NCBI RefSeq assembly: GCF_000613945.1
Contig: NZ_BAJY01000009.1
Coordinates: forward strand, 22,691 to 86,690
DNA from: Prevotella falsenii DSM 22864 = JCM 15124
GTDB lineage: Bacteria; Bacteroidota; Bacteroidia; Bacteroidales; Bacteroidaceae
Length of the DNA stretch: 64,000 nt
Reading direction: 5' to 3'
Below are positions 55,847-64,000 of this stretch, in pieces (position 1 is the first letter of the stretch; each line of letters begins with the position of its first letter). The translations under genes and the position numbers were made by a program. The notes under the pieces were generated by a model. That model saw only the letters and a program-made list of their open reading frames with translations. It did no database searches and had not been told where the DNA came from.

Positions 55847-56851
55847 ATGACAGACCGAAAAGACTACAGCCTGCTTAGGCACAACACGTTCGGAATCGAT
55901 GCGAAATGCAAGCGATTTATAGAGTATGACACGGTGGAAGAGGCGCAACAGGTGGCACAGATGCTTACCGAAGCCGACCGACCGCTGCTTATTCTCGGTG
56001 GCGGCAGCAACTTATTGCTGACTGCCGACTACGACGGAACGGTGTTGCATTCGGGCATTCGCTTTCTCGAACAAATCGACGAATGCCACATTCGCTGCGG
56101 TTCGGGCTACGTTTGGGACGATGTGGTGGCTTATTGCGTAGAAAACGGACTGTACGGAGCCGAGAACTTGTCGATTATACCGGGCGAAGTGGGTGCCGGT
56201 GCTGTGCAAAACATCGGTGCTTACGGCGTGGAAGTAAAGGATTTGATAGTGTCTGTGGAGGCAGTAGAGATAGAAACGGGGCGCATTCGCCACTTCACGA
56301 ACGCCGAATGTGAATATAGCTACCGGCAAAGCAAGTTCAAACACGCATGGCAGGGGCGGTTTCTCATCACTGCCGTTACTTACAAGCTGTCTACAACCTA
56401 CGCTCCGAAGTTGGACTACGGCAACATTCGTGCCGCCTTGGCTGCGAAACAGATAGACTTTCCCACTGCTACGGAATTGCGCGAAGTTATTTCCGAGATT
56501 AGAAATGCAAAGCTGCCCGACCCCAAAGTGCTGGGCAATGCCGGCAGTTTCTTTATGAACCCGATAGTTCCGACGCAGAAATACAACGAGTTGGCACGGC
56601 AATACGAGGGTATGCCCCACTATACCATCGACAGCGAACACGAGAAAATACCCGCAGGGTGGCTGATAGAACAATGCGGTTGGAAAGGAAAAGCAATGGG
56701 CAGAGCTGCCGTACACGACAAGCAAGCATTGGTATTGGTGAACCGCGGCGGTGCAACGGGCAGCGAGGTGGTGCACCTTTGCGAAACCATTCAGCACGAC
56801 GTGAGGCAGAAATTCGGCATCGAAATCAACCCGGAAGTGAACATACGCTAA
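55847..56851 (+). CDS. murB: UDP-N-acetylenolpyruvoylglucosamine reductase (334 aa)
   Basis: Cytoplasmic FAD enzyme that reduces the enolpyruvyl group to lactyl, making UDP-MurNAc for peptidoglycan. FAD-binding segments are LLILGGGSNLLL, ENLSIIPGEVGAGAVQNIGA and YRQSKFK (Tyr/Arg region). The catalytic serine is in LGNAGSFFMNPIV, and the C-terminal glutamate in the NPEVNI end. The architecture is the type I (E. coli-like) form. The start at 55847 fits the N-terminal SLLRHNTFGID; the earlier frame to 55763 overlaps the upstream gene. Confidence 0.96.
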   Translation: MTDRKDYSLLRHNTFGIDAKCKRFIEYDTVEEAQQVAQMLTEADRPLLILGGGSNLLLTADYDGTVLHSGIRFLEQIDECHIRCGSGYVWDDVVAYCVENGLYGAENLSIIPGEVGAGAVQNIGAYGVEVKDLIVSVEAVEIETGRIRHFTNAECEYSYRQSKFKHAWQGRFLITAVTYKLSTTYAPKLDYGNIRAALAAKQIDFPTATELREVISEIRNAKLPDPKVLGNAGSFFMNPIVPTQKYNELARQYEGMPHYTIDSEHEKIPAGWLIEQCGWKGKAMGRAAVHDKQALVLVNRGGATGSEVVHLCETIQHDVRQKFGIEINPEVNIR

Positions 56852-56860
56852 ACAGCAACG

Positions 56861-57622
56861 ATGAAACTACGTTTTTTAGGCACAGGAACTTCCAACGGAG
56901 TACCCGTCATTGGCTGCAGCTGCAAGGTGTGTAAAAGCAGCAATACGAAAGATAAACGACTGCGCACGTCGGCTTTACTCGAAACCGAAACTACACGCAT
57001 ACTCATGGATTGCGGTCCCGACTTCCGCCAACAGATACTTCCCCTACCCTACAGAAAGATTGACGGCATATTGGTAACGCATATCCACTACGACCATGTA
57101 GGCGGAATCGACGACCTGCGCCCCTTCAGTTGGCTTTCCGACATAGATATTTTTGCGAACGAGGACACCTGCAACGGACTGCGCCACAACTTTCCTTACT
57201 GTTTCAAAGAGCACCTCTACCCCGGCGTACCCAAGCTAAACCTACACACAATCGTCCCTCACAAGGCTTTTCCGATAGGCGATTGCACCGTCGTACCCAT
57301 CGAAGTGATGCATGGAGCCCTACCTATCTTGGGCTATCGCATAGGAAACTTCGCCTATATCACCGATATGAAGGCCATCAACGCTGCCGAACTGCCTTAT
57401 CTCGAAGGTGTCGAAACCCTCGTAGTGAATGCCTTACGCTGGCAGCGCGAGCATCATTCGCATCAGCTTATCGCCGACGCCATCGCCTTCAGCCGTACCA
57501 TCAACGCCAAGCGCACCTATCTAACGCACCTCACACACGAAATAGGACTGCACGAAGTAGCGCAGCAAAACCTTCCCCACAATATATTCTTTGCCTACGA
57601 CGGTTTGGAAATCGAAGTGTAA
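56861..57622 (+). CDS. PhnP-like MBL-fold metallo-hydrolase (253 aa)
   Basis: Metallo-beta-lactamase-fold phosphodiesterase-like protein. The metal site is THIHYDHVGGIDDLRP (HxHxDH), with further ligands in EVMHG (His) and TDMKAI (Asp) and a late TYLTHLTHEIGLH. The N terminus LRFLGTGTSNGVPVIGCSCK has the conserved CxCxxC-like pattern seen in PhnP-type enzymes. The substrate is unknown, probably a cyclic nucleotide or phosphodiester. It starts 9 bp after murB and is probably in the same operon. Confidence 0.88.
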   Translation: MKLRFLGTGTSNGVPVIGCSCKVCKSSNTKDKRLRTSALLETETTRILMDCGPDFRQQILPLPYRKIDGILVTHIHYDHVGGIDDLRPFSWLSDIDIFANEDTCNGLRHNFPYCFKEHLYPGVPKLNLHTIVPHKAFPIGDCTVVPIEVMHGALPILGYRIGNFAYITDMKAINAAELPYLEGVETLVVNALRWQREHHSHQLIADAIAFSRTINAKRTYLTHLTHEIGLHEVAQQNLPHNIFFAYDGLEIEV

Positions 57623-57752
57623 GAAAGCAGAGATGAAAGTTGCAAGCAAGCACAGAAAGTTGTAAGCAAGCAGAGATAAAAGTGTAAGCAAGCACAGGTT
57701 GCTTGCGAGCAGGGCTTGCGGTGCGCCCTGTTTCCCACAGTTTCTATTTATT

Positions 57753-57806
57753 CTAGAGCTCCTAGAAGCTCTAGAATCCCTAGGATTTCTAGAACATCTA
57801 TAAACT
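57753..57806. repeat. CTAG nonamer array 6
   Basis: CTAG starts at 57753, 57762, 57771, 57780 and 57789, with CTAT at 57798; the most regular of the arrays. Upstream of it (57645-57705) are short GCAAGCACAG/AAGCAGAG repeats. These fill the gap before the TetR gene. Confidence 0.85.
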
Positions 57807-57867
57807 ATCAGAACCCTAAAAAGCAAGTATTTTTGTTGAATTACTTGTGAGATTAGTTTTTTTTCTC

Positions 57868-57876
57868 TACATTTGC
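57868..57876 (+). promoter_or_regulatory. -7 box for the TetR-fabG region
   Basis: TACATTTGC, about 80 bp ahead of the ATG at 57956. Confidence 0.55.
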
Positions 57877-57955
57877 ACACAATAAATACATTGTGCAATA
57901 GCAGAAAGCGTGAGTCTTTCATCACACTAAAAGGAAAATTAGGAGGAAAGAAAAA

Positions 57956-58573
57956 ATGTCTATTTCCAAGACAAGACAGATGTTCGTAGATGTGGCAAGG
58001 CAGATTTTTGCCAAGAAAGGCATAGCCAACACAACTATGAACGATATTGCGGAAGCCTCAGGGAAGGGCCGTCGCACGCTATACACCTACTTTAAAAGCA
58101 AGGACGACGTTTATTATGCGGTTATAGAAGCCGAATTGGAACGCTTGTCGGACAAGTTGGACGAAGTGGCATCAAAGCGAATACCGCCTCACGACAAGAT
58201 TATCGAACTCATCTACACCCACCTGAGTATGATAAAAGAAACAGTAATGAGAAACGGAAACCTCAGAGCGGAGTTCTTTCGCAACATCTGGATGGTGGAA
58301 CGTGTACGCAAAAACTTCGATGAAGACGAGATAGAACTCTTCAGAAAGGTATATACGGAGGCGAAAACCGATGGCGATTTCGACATCGACAACGTAGATT
58401 TGGTTGCCGACATCACCCATTATTGTATCAAAGGACTCGAAGTTCCCTTCATCTACGGTCGCCTCGGACACGGTCTGACCGAAGAAAGCAGCCGCCCACT
58501 CGTGGCAAAGGTGGTGTACGGAGCGTTGGGCAACAAGATGGGGAAAGGCAAATCCGACAACAACAAATATTAA
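57956..58573 (+). CDS. TetR/AcrR-family regulator (205 aa)
   Basis: The N-terminal DNA-binding domain is well preserved: RQMFVDVARQIFAKKGIANT, TMNDIAEASGKGRRTLYTYF, KSKDDVYYAVIEAEL. The C-terminal ligand-binding part is helical and family-divergent. It stands 124 bp upstream of fabG in the same direction. Regulators of this type placed next to fatty-acid genes often sense acyl chains, but that is only an inference here. Confidence 0.9.
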   Translation: MSISKTRQMFVDVARQIFAKKGIANTTMNDIAEASGKGRRTLYTYFKSKDDVYYAVIEAELERLSDKLDEVASKRIPPHDKIIELIYTHLSMIKETVMRNGNLRAEFFRNIWMVERVRKNFDEDEIELFRKVYTEAKTDGDFDIDNVDLVADITHYCIKGLEVPFIYGRLGHGLTEESSRPLVAKVVYGALGNKMGKGKSDNNKY

Positions 58574-58697
58574 GAAGGCAGATATTGATTATTTAAAGGG
58601 TAACCAATATTCATTAAGAACATAGCCAATAATTATTATCAAGAAGCTATAAACATATTAAGAAAATAGATATTAACAACATAAACACAAACAGAAA

Positions 58698-59444
58698 ATG
58701 GGATTATTAACAGGTAAGACAGCCCTCATCACAGGTGCTGCACGTGGTATAGGTAAGGCAATCGCCATTAAGTTCGCAAGCGAAGGTGCAAATATCGCAT
58801 TCACCGACCTCGTTATCGACGAGAACGGAAAGGCTACCGAAGCTGAAATTTCAGCACTCGGCGTAAAGTGCAAAGGCTATGCAAGCAACGCAGCCGACTT
58901 TGCTGAGTCGGAAGAAGTGGTAAAGCAAGTGAAGGAAGAGTTCGGCAGCATCGACGTACTTGTAAACAACGCAGGTATCACAAAGGACGGTTTGATGCTC
59001 CGTATGACCGAAGCACAGTGGGACGCAGTTATCGGTGTGAACCTCAAGAGTGCGTTCAACTTCATTCACGCTTGCATTCCGGTGATGATGCGACAGCGCA
59101 GCGGCAGCATTATCAATATGGCAAGCGTGGTAGGTGTGCACGGTAATGCCGGTCAGGCTAACTATGCTGCATCTAAGGCGGGTATGATTGCCCTTGCAAA
59201 GAGTGTGGCGCAGGAAATGGGACCAAAGGGTTTGCGCGCCAATGCCATTGCTCCGGGTTTCATCGACACAGCGATGACACAGCAACTCTCCGACGAAATT
59301 CGCAAAGAATGGGCTTCTAAGATTCCATTGCGCCGTGGCGGAACTACCGAAGACATCGCAAACACAGCCCTCTACCTTGCTTCCGACCTTTCAAGCTACG
59401 TATCAGGACAGGTCATTCAGGTTGATGGCGGTATGAATATGTAA
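58698..59444 (+). CDS. fabG: 3-oxoacyl-[acyl-carrier-protein] reductase (248 aa)
   Basis: NADPH-dependent reductase of type II fatty acid synthesis. Short-chain dehydrogenase signature: cofactor loop TGAARGIGKA, NNAGITKDG, catalytic Ser in NMASVVGVHG, and Tyr-Lys in ANYAASKAG. The end SSYVSGQVIQVDGGMNM is typical of FabG. Length is standard. The gene is followed by a pseudouridine synthase gene 65 bp away. Confidence 0.94.
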   Translation: MGLLTGKTALITGAARGIGKAIAIKFASEGANIAFTDLVIDENGKATEAEISALGVKCKGYASNAADFAESEEVVKQVKEEFGSIDVLVNNAGITKDGLMLRMTEAQWDAVIGVNLKSAFNFIHACIPVMMRQRSGSIINMASVVGVHGNAGQANYAASKAGMIALAKSVAQEMGPKGLRANAIAPGFIDTAMTQQLSDEIRKEWASKIPLRRGGTTEDIANTALYLASDLSSYVSGQVIQVDGGMNM

Positions 59445-59509
59445 AACTCCTTTCAACTTTTCTATCCCCCTTGCCCTCGTCGGTAAGGGGCGATAGACTT
59501 TTTTAAACT

Positions 59510-60178
59510 ATGCAAGTTCTCTACGAAGACAACCATATCATCATCGTTTACAAAGAAAGCGGCGAGATAGTACAAGGCGATAAAACAGGCGACAAACCGC
59601 TTTCGGAAACCATCAAGGCGTGGATAAAAGAGAAATATGCCAAGCCCGGCAATGTGTTTCTTGGTGTGGTGCATCGTTTAGACCGCCCCGTATCGGGATT
59701 GGTAGTCTTCGCAAAGACATCAAAAGCACTTTCCCGCCTGAACGATATGTTCCGCAAAGGCGAAGTGAAGAAAACCTATTGGGCAATGGTGCAGGCACCA
59801 CCGGCAGAGGCTGAAGGCACGCTGACCCACTGGTTGGTGCGCAACGAACGGCAAAACAAGAGCTACGCATACGACCACGAAGTGCCCAATGCAAAGAAAG
59901 CAATACTGAAATACAAAACCGTTGGGCAGACCGAGCACTACACACTGCTCGAAGTGAACCTGCTTACAGGTCGCCACCACCAAATACGCTGTCAGCTTTC
60001 AGCCATCGGCTGCCCCATTAAAGGCGACTTGAAATACGGCGCACGCCGCTCCAACCCCGACGGCAGCATATCGCTGCTAAGCCGTACGGTAGAATTTATA
60101 CACCCCGTAAGCAAGGAAAACATATCCGTAGTTTCGCCCTTGCCTGCCGAAAAGGTGTGGGATAATTTCCGAAAATAA
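59510..60178 (+). CDS. RluA-family pseudouridine synthase (222 aa)
   Basis: Isomerises uridines in rRNA or tRNA. The catalytic Asp motif is HRLDRPVSGLVVFAKTSKAL, and the substrate motif LLTGRHHQIRCQLSAIGCPI follows. The short length and absence of an S4 domain place it with the single-domain RluA/RluC-like proteins of Bacteroidetes; the target site cannot be assigned. It is in line with fabG and followed after 7 bp by a small membrane protein. Confidence 0.93.
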   Translation: MQVLYEDNHIIIVYKESGEIVQGDKTGDKPLSETIKAWIKEKYAKPGNVFLGVVHRLDRPVSGLVVFAKTSKALSRLNDMFRKGEVKKTYWAMVQAPPAEAEGTLTHWLVRNERQNKSYAYDHEVPNAKKAILKYKTVGQTEHYTLLEVNLLTGRHHQIRCQLSAIGCPIKGDLKYGARRSNPDGSISLLSRTVEFIHPVSKENISVVSPLPAEKVWDNFRK

Positions 60179-60185
60179 CCATTAA

Positions 60186-60452
60186 ATGACAACATCTACT
60201 GCATTGAAACGCATCATAGCGTGGCTTAAACGTCTCTCGTTTCGCACCGGCGTAATGGTTTTGGCTATGTGCATTCCGTTCTACATCGTCTCGTTTGCGC
60301 AATTCGCCCTCCCCCTTTCTGCTGCCACGAAAGGCATATTGTGGGTGGTTTTCTTCGGATTGGCAAAGACTTTCCAATACAGCGGACTCACTATTTTGGG
60401 CGTAGAAGGCTACAAACGGCTGAAAGCAAGGCTAAAGCAACCACGCACTTAG
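60186..60452 (+). CDS. Small membrane protein (88 aa)
   Basis: Two hydrophobic helices (GVMVLAMCIPFYIVSFAQFA and GILWVVFFGLAKTFQYSGL) between basic ends (RIIAWLKRL and KRLKARLKQ). There is no signal cleavage site or known domain. Its start lies 7 bp after the pseudouridine synthase stop, so it is probably co-transcribed and real. The function is unknown. Confidence 0.65.
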   Translation: MTTSTALKRIIAWLKRLSFRTGVMVLAMCIPFYIVSFAQFALPLSAATKGILWVVFFGLAKTFQYSGLTILGVEGYKRLKARLKQPRT

Positions 60453-60568
60453 GCACGAAAAAGCGAAGTATCGAACCGTCGCAACCACGACTATACAACA
60501 CTTCGCCTTTCTGTTTTCTTCTTTATTGTCTTACAATATCCTTGTTTTTCTTCTCTTAAACCTCGTAT

Positions 60569-61327
60569 TTACTTTCGCACAATCACCGAACCGTTTGCCT
60601 GATGTGTAGCCAAAATAAGCACTTCGGCTATCTGAACGTGTGCCGGTGCACTCGCTGCATAGAACGCAACGTCGGCAATATCGTCGCCCGTCAGTGGCTT
60701 CACGCCTTTATAAACATTCTCGGCACGGGCATCGTCGCCATGGAAACGGACATTCGAGAAGTTGGTTTGTACCAGCCCCGGTTTCAAGTTCGTAACACGC
60801 ACGTTGCTCTCTGCCACATCAATGCGCAGACCGTCGGTAATGGTTTTCACCGCTGCCTTCGTGGCACAATACACATTTCCGTTTGCATAAGCAGCATCGC
60901 CGGCAACCGAACCTATATTAATAATGTGTCCTTCGTTGCGCTCCACCATGGCAGGCACTACGAAACGTGTCATGTTCAGCAGTCCCTTGATATTGGTATC
61001 TATCATCGTGTCCCAGTCATCGAAGTTGCCTTCATACTCCTTGTCCAAGCCTAATGCAAGTCCGGCATTGTTTATCAGCACATCAATCTTTGCCCACTTG
61101 CCTTTCAGAAACTCCACTGCTTTCTTGGCAGCTTCGCGTTCTCGCACATCAAACTGCATCGCCAGCACTTCGGCACCCATACCTTCGAGTTCCTTTTTCA
61201 GCGCATCGAGCTTCTCTTTCCGACGCCCCGTGATGATGACATCGTATCCGCCTTGTGCAAACTTCTTAGCGCAAGCCTCGCCAATGCCGCTTGTTGCGCC
61301 CGTAACCATTACAATTTTCTTTTCCAT
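60569..61327 (-). CDS. YdfG-like short-chain dehydrogenase (252 aa)
   Basis: NADP-dependent dehydrogenase, closest in pattern to YdfG (L-allo-threonine/3-hydroxy acid dehydrogenase). Cofactor loop TGATSGIGEACA, NNAGLALG, the dinucleotide-specific TGRRKEKLD (the Arg residues favour NADP), catalytic Ser in INIGSVAGD and Tyr-Lys in YCATKAAVK. NLKPGLVQTNFSNVRFHGD matches the substrate lid of YdfG. Convergent with the preceding cluster, and its 5' side faces the tRNA region. A -7 box TACCTTTGTC-like sequence is at about 61433-61441 on the minus strand. Confidence 0.92.
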   Translation of the reverse strand: MEKKIVMVTGATSGIGEACAKKFAQGGYDVIITGRRKEKLDALKKELEGMGAEVLAMQFDVREREAAKKAVEFLKGKWAKIDVLINNAGLALGLDKEYEGNFDDWDTMIDTNIKGLLNMTRFVVPAMVERNEGHIINIGSVAGDAAYANGNVYCATKAAVKTITDGLRIDVAESNVRVTNLKPGLVQTNFSNVRFHGDDARAENVYKGVKPLTGDDIADVAFYAASAPAHVQIAEVLILATHQANGSVIVRK

Positions 61328-61580
61328 GTATTATCTTGTTTAAGTTGAGGTGTCATTATTACATTCCACCTTATATTAATTATTGGTTCTTTATCTGCCA
61401 TCTTTGCCCTTGCGGCAAGCAAATAAAACCACAGACAAAGGTAATGGAAAATATCCGTTTTACAAAATAAAATGCCACCACTTATCAAGTTTTTATGGCT
61501 TGAAATATTTACAAATGTTAAATAAACGCCTATTCTTTTCATTCTTTCCCTAAAGTTTTGCACGTTTAAAAAGAAATGTG

Positions 61581-61589
61581 TACCTTTGC
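61581..61589 (+). promoter_or_regulatory. -7 box for the initiator tRNA gene
   Basis: TACCTTTGC, 60 bp ahead of the tRNA. Confidence 0.6.
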
Positions 61590-61648
61590 ACTCGCAATTC
61601 AGGAACAAGTCAATATAACTTATTTTATAAATTGCAACTGGTTAATAT

Positions 61649-61721
61649 CGCGGGTTGGAGCAGTTGGTAGCTCGCCAGGCTCATAACCTGGAGGTCGCAT
61701 GTTCGAGTCCTGCACCCGCAA
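61649..61721 (+). tRNA. Initiator tRNA-fMet (CAT)
   Basis: A 73-base cloverleaf with anticodon CAT in the loop CTCATAA. The first position pairs C with A at the acceptor end (CGCGGGT with ACCCGCA), the missing 1-72 pair that marks initiator tRNAs. The D-arm is GGAGCAGTTGGTAGCTC, anticodon stem CCAGG/CCTGG, and T-loop TTCGAGT. The T-stem GCATG/CCTGC has one mismatch. CCA is not encoded. Confidence 0.92.
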
Positions 61722-61729
61722 CTAAATGC

Positions 61730-61768
61730 AAGAAAGTCGCCCCAAACGAGCGACTTTCTTTCGTTTTA
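61730..61768 (+). terminator. Terminator of the tRNA gene
   Basis: AAGAAAGTCGC (61730-61740) pairs with GCGACTTTCTT (61750-61760), followed by TTCGTTTT. Confidence 0.85.
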
Positions 61769-61837
61769 TATCCCCTACTCTTTTCTTTCCCACCCACCAC
61801 GAAACCGTCTGTTTTATGCAGAAAAAAGGCGATAAAA

Positions 61838-62125
61838 ACGTAAAAGTTTTTCATAAGCGTAGCTATCGTATAACTATCTTACTATCAGCGTATTGCAAAA
61901 CCTATTGTTTTGCATTCCAAAACCGTAGGTTTTGCACGGTTAAACCGTAGGTTTTGCATCGCAAAACCTACGGTTTCGCAACGTCAAAGCGATTATATCA
62001 CTTTTTAACAGAATTATCTTTACAAAGTAAGACCGAAAAACGCTCACGGTTTCATTGGTGAACCTGCCTAAAAACATCCGCAAGATAACCTGCTCAACTT
62101 GTTTTCTTTCTGCTGAACTCACGTA
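61838..62125 (+). repeat. Element A, copy 11 (full length)
   Basis: Left end CGTAAAAGTTTTTCATAAGC, complete hairpin block, CACTTTTTAACAGAATTATC, then AACGCTCACGGTTTCATTGG and the right end CTGAACTCACGTAA. It is almost identical to copy 7 in the hairpin block. Next to it, a 36-base phrase starting GATGAAGCACGCCCCAA occurs twice (about 62147 and 62211). Confidence 0.85.
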
Positions 62126-62261
62126 AGTTTGATAAGGACAAAACGTGATGAAGCACGCCCCAACAATAAAGCGACAGACTGCCCTAACGATGTCGAAGAA
62201 GTGCGCCGGCATGATGAAGCACGCCCCAATAATAAAGCAACAGACTGCATAAGAAAACAGA

Positions 62262-62296
62262 ACTCCCTCAACGGCATGCCGTTGAGGGAGTCTTTT
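62262..62296 (-). terminator. Terminator of glyA
   Basis: A perfect 30-base palindrome at 62262-62291 (15-bp arms without a loop, pairing less in the middle in practice), flanked by T-rich sequence on both strands. It lies 36 bp past the glyA stop. Confidence 0.8.
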
Positions 62297-62326
62297 TAGC
62301 TATGAGAAATTTGTTTTTGTTCTTGA

Positions 62327-63607
62327 TTAGTAAGCGAACAATGGATATTCTTTCATTGTAGCATTTACTTTCTCGCGAACTTTTGCGATGACTTTTTCGT
62401 CTTCCGGCGCAGAAAGAACCTTGTCGATAAGCTCGGCAACGAGAATCATCAAGTCTTCCTTAGCACCACGAGTTGTCATGGCAGCAGTACCAAGACGGAT
62501 ACCTGAGGTCTGGAAAGCAGAACGTGTATCGAATGGTACCATGTTCTTGTTTACGGTGATGTCGGCTGCAACGAGTGCATTTTCGGCTACCTTACCGGTA
62601 AGTTCCGGGAATTTGGTGCGGAGGTCGAGCAACATTGAGTGGTTGTCGGTACCGCCTGAAACAATGCCATAGCCACGCTTTACGAGTTCTTCGGCAAGCA
62701 CGGCAGCGTTCTTTTTCACCTGTGTAGCATACTCTTTCCAGCTTGGTTCGAGGATTTCACCGAAGGCAACAGCCTTAGCAGCAATAACGTGCTCTAACGG
62801 ACCGCCTTGGTTTCCGGGGAACACAGCAGAATCGAGAAGCTGCGACATCTTCTTGATAACACCCTTTGGAGTTGTCTTTCCCCATGGATTGTCGAAGTCT
62901 TCACCCATCATAATCACACCACCGCGAGGACCACGGAGGGTCTTGTGTGTAGTTGTTGTTACGATGTGAGCGTACTTAACAGGGTTTTCGAGCAAACCTG
63001 CAGCTATCAAACCTGCCGGGTGAGCCATGTCTACCATGAAGATTGCACCAATTTCGTCGGCTACCTTGCGGAAGCGTGCGTAGTCCCACTCGCGGCTGTA
63101 TGCCGATGCACCCGCAATGATGAGCTTTGGCTTGTGCTCGCGAGCGAGCTTCTCCATGTTGTCGTAGTCTACACGACCGGTTTCCTTATCGAGCTGATAG
63201 CCGATAGGACGGTAGAGAATACCGGAGTTGTTTACCGGGCTACCGTGCGAAAGGTGGCCGCCATGGTTGAGGTCGAGCCCCATGAAAGTGTCGCCCGGTT
63301 CGAGAATTGCTGAAAGAACAGCTTGGTTAGCCTGTGCACCGGAGTGTGGCTGCACGTTTGCCCAGCATGCACCGAACACTTTCTTTACGCGCTCGATGCA
63401 GAGGTTCTCTACTACGTCTACTACTTGGCAACCACCATAGTAACGCTTGCCGGGATAGCCTTCAGCGTACTTGTTGGTGAGGTAAGACCCCATTGCCTGC
63501 ATTACTTCGTCGCTAACGAAGTTCTCTGAAGCGATAAGCTCCATGCCTTTCAACTGGCGTTGGTGCTCTTGCTCGATGAGATCAAAAATCTCAAGATCTT
63601 TTCTCAT
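62327..63607 (-). CDS. glyA: Serine hydroxymethyltransferase (426 aa)
   Basis: PLP enzyme that converts serine and THF to glycine and methylene-THF, the main one-carbon source. The N-terminal [12 protein letters not shown], the substrate segment [14 protein letters not shown], the [16 protein letters not shown] region, the PLP lysine in [15 protein letters not shown] and the C-terminal [15 protein letters not shown] are all present. Length is normal. The -7 box TATATTTGC is at 63693-63701 on the minus strand. Confidence 0.97.
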   Translation of the reverse strand: MRKDLEIFDLIEQEHQRQLKGMELIASENFVSDEVMQAMGSYLTNKYAEGYPGKRYYGGCQVVDVVENLCIERVKKVFGACWANVQPHSGAQANQAVLSAILEPGDTFMGLDLNHGGHLSHGSPVNNSGILYRPIGYQLDKETGRVDYDNMEKLAREHKPKLIIAGASAYSREWDYARFRKVADEIGAIFMVDMAHPAGLIAAGLLENPVKYAHIVTTTTHKTLRGPRGGVIMMGEDFDNPWGKTTPKGVIKKMSQLLDSAVFPGNQGGPLEHVIAAKAVAFGEILEPSWKEYATQVKKNAAVLAEELVKRGYGIVSGGTDNHSMLLDLRTKFPELTGKVAENALVAADITVNKNMVPFDTRSAFQTSGIRLGTAAMTTRGAKEDLMILVAELIDKVLSAPEDEKVIAKVREKVNATMKEYPLFAY

Positions 63608-63692
63608 GTTGTTTAAGTATTAAAATGCCTCCGCCGACTATCCACGGTTTTTAGTAAAGATGTCGCCAAAAGCAAGGTTGTTATAATTAGTT

Positions 63693-63701
63693 GCAAATAT
63701 A
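63693..63701 (-). promoter_or_regulatory. -7 box for glyA
   Basis: The minus strand reads TATATTTGC, about 85 bp before the glyA start. Confidence 0.5.
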
Positions 63702-63780
63702 GGAATTTTCTAATAACAGGGCAAATATTTTGTGCAAATATTTTTAAACCTCCATCTATTAGAATTATTAGTATCTGCAT

Positions 63781-63999
63781 TTAATAGTTTTTTATTATCA
63801 AATGCTTTACGGCTTTGTCGTTTCGGTTCATAAAACTTACTTGATATTTTTTATCGAATGAGGTTATTGACAGCCCTTTGTTTTCATAAAGTGAAAGTAT
63901 AAACGGCGTAGCTTTGATGTCTAACAGCCATTTGGCTTCGCATTTTTTTATGAGATAGTTCGCCAATCGTGTATGGTCGGCATGCGTGAACGAGCTTTT
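63781..63999 (-). CDS. C-terminal part of a probable D12-class DNA adenine methylase, cut by the window edge
   Basis: The minus-strand frame is open from the window edge to the stop at 63781. It begins KSSFTHADHTRLANYLIKKC and ends VSFMNRNDKAVKHLIIKNY. The pattern FTxxDHxRLAxxL...SLYENKG...xELLIxNY is typical of the C terminus of Dam/D12 N6-adenine methylases. The catalytic DPPY motif would lie outside the window, so this is a partial call from the tail alone. The short ORF starting at 63966 is an internal start. Confidence 0.55.
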   Translation of the reverse strand, partial: KSSFTHADHTRLANYLIKKCEAKWLLDIKATPFILSLYENKGLSITSFDKKYQVSFMNRNDKAVKHLIIKNY

Positions 64000-64000
64000 A

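Noticed and set aside
61328..62326. Integration site at the tRNA gene
   Set aside because: No integrase and no duplicated tRNA 3' end downstream; the neighbouring DNA is a terminator and a common repeat.

Overview
The window looks like a chromosomal segment of an oral Prevotella, most likely in the P. intermedia/nigrescens group. The evidence is a C10 (interpain/streptopain-type) cysteine protease with BspA-like repeats, many secreted proteins ending in a type IX secretion (T9SS)-like tail, gingipain-type DUF2436 and cleaved-adhesin domains, Bacteroidetes promoters (-7 box TAnnTTTGC), and few Shine-Dalgarno sites apart from one special leader family. No integrase, transposase, rRNA or CRISPR array was seen.

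Layout. 1-2.4 kb: end of the nuo operon (nuoM, nuoN). 2.6-10.6 kb: a small secreted protein, an AraC regulator, a RibD_C reductase, two related exported esterases, a DUF6078-type protein, a secreted flavodoxin and decayed gene fragments. 10.7-11.8 kb: a Panacea-type toxin-antitoxin pair. 12.1-19.3 kb: C10 protease and a large cleaved-adhesin protein. 20.6-22.2 and 32.0-33.5 kb: two paralogous beta-helix-like surface proteins. 22.9-30.2 kb: porin, imelysin, di-haem oxidoreductase and a fused ResB/CcsA cytochrome c synthetase, probably an iron-uptake and haem-protein maturation locus. 30.6-31.3 kb: methyltransferase. 34.1-38.4 kb: heterodimeric ABC exporter with a TetR regulator. 38.9-43.0 kb: amidohydrolase, flavodoxin, ABM protein and aldo/keto reductase, divergent from an AraC regulator. 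43.4-46.1 kb: tandem DUF2436 genes. 46.3-52.9 kb: complete histidine-utilisation operon (ftcD, hutU, hutH, hutI). 53.7-63.6 kb: housekeeping genes (pheS, murB, fabG, a pseudouridine synthase, initiator tRNA, glyA). The right edge cuts a probable D12-class DNA methylase.

Three things are not explained by ordinary annotation. (1) Four genes for paralogous surface proteins share a 5' leader that can fold into a pseudoknot sequestering its own Shine-Dalgarno, with compensatory base changes between copies. (2) The gaps are seeded with about eleven copies of a 130-290 bp hairpin-rich element, often joined to two other modules, one of which has MITE-like inverted ends. (3) Six arrays of CTAG at nine-base spacing lie in intergenic DNA. 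In addition, seven genes carry nine frame breaks, each repairable by adding a single base; this pattern suggests sequence error more than gene decay, so these genes are given as full-length CDSs with the breaks located.
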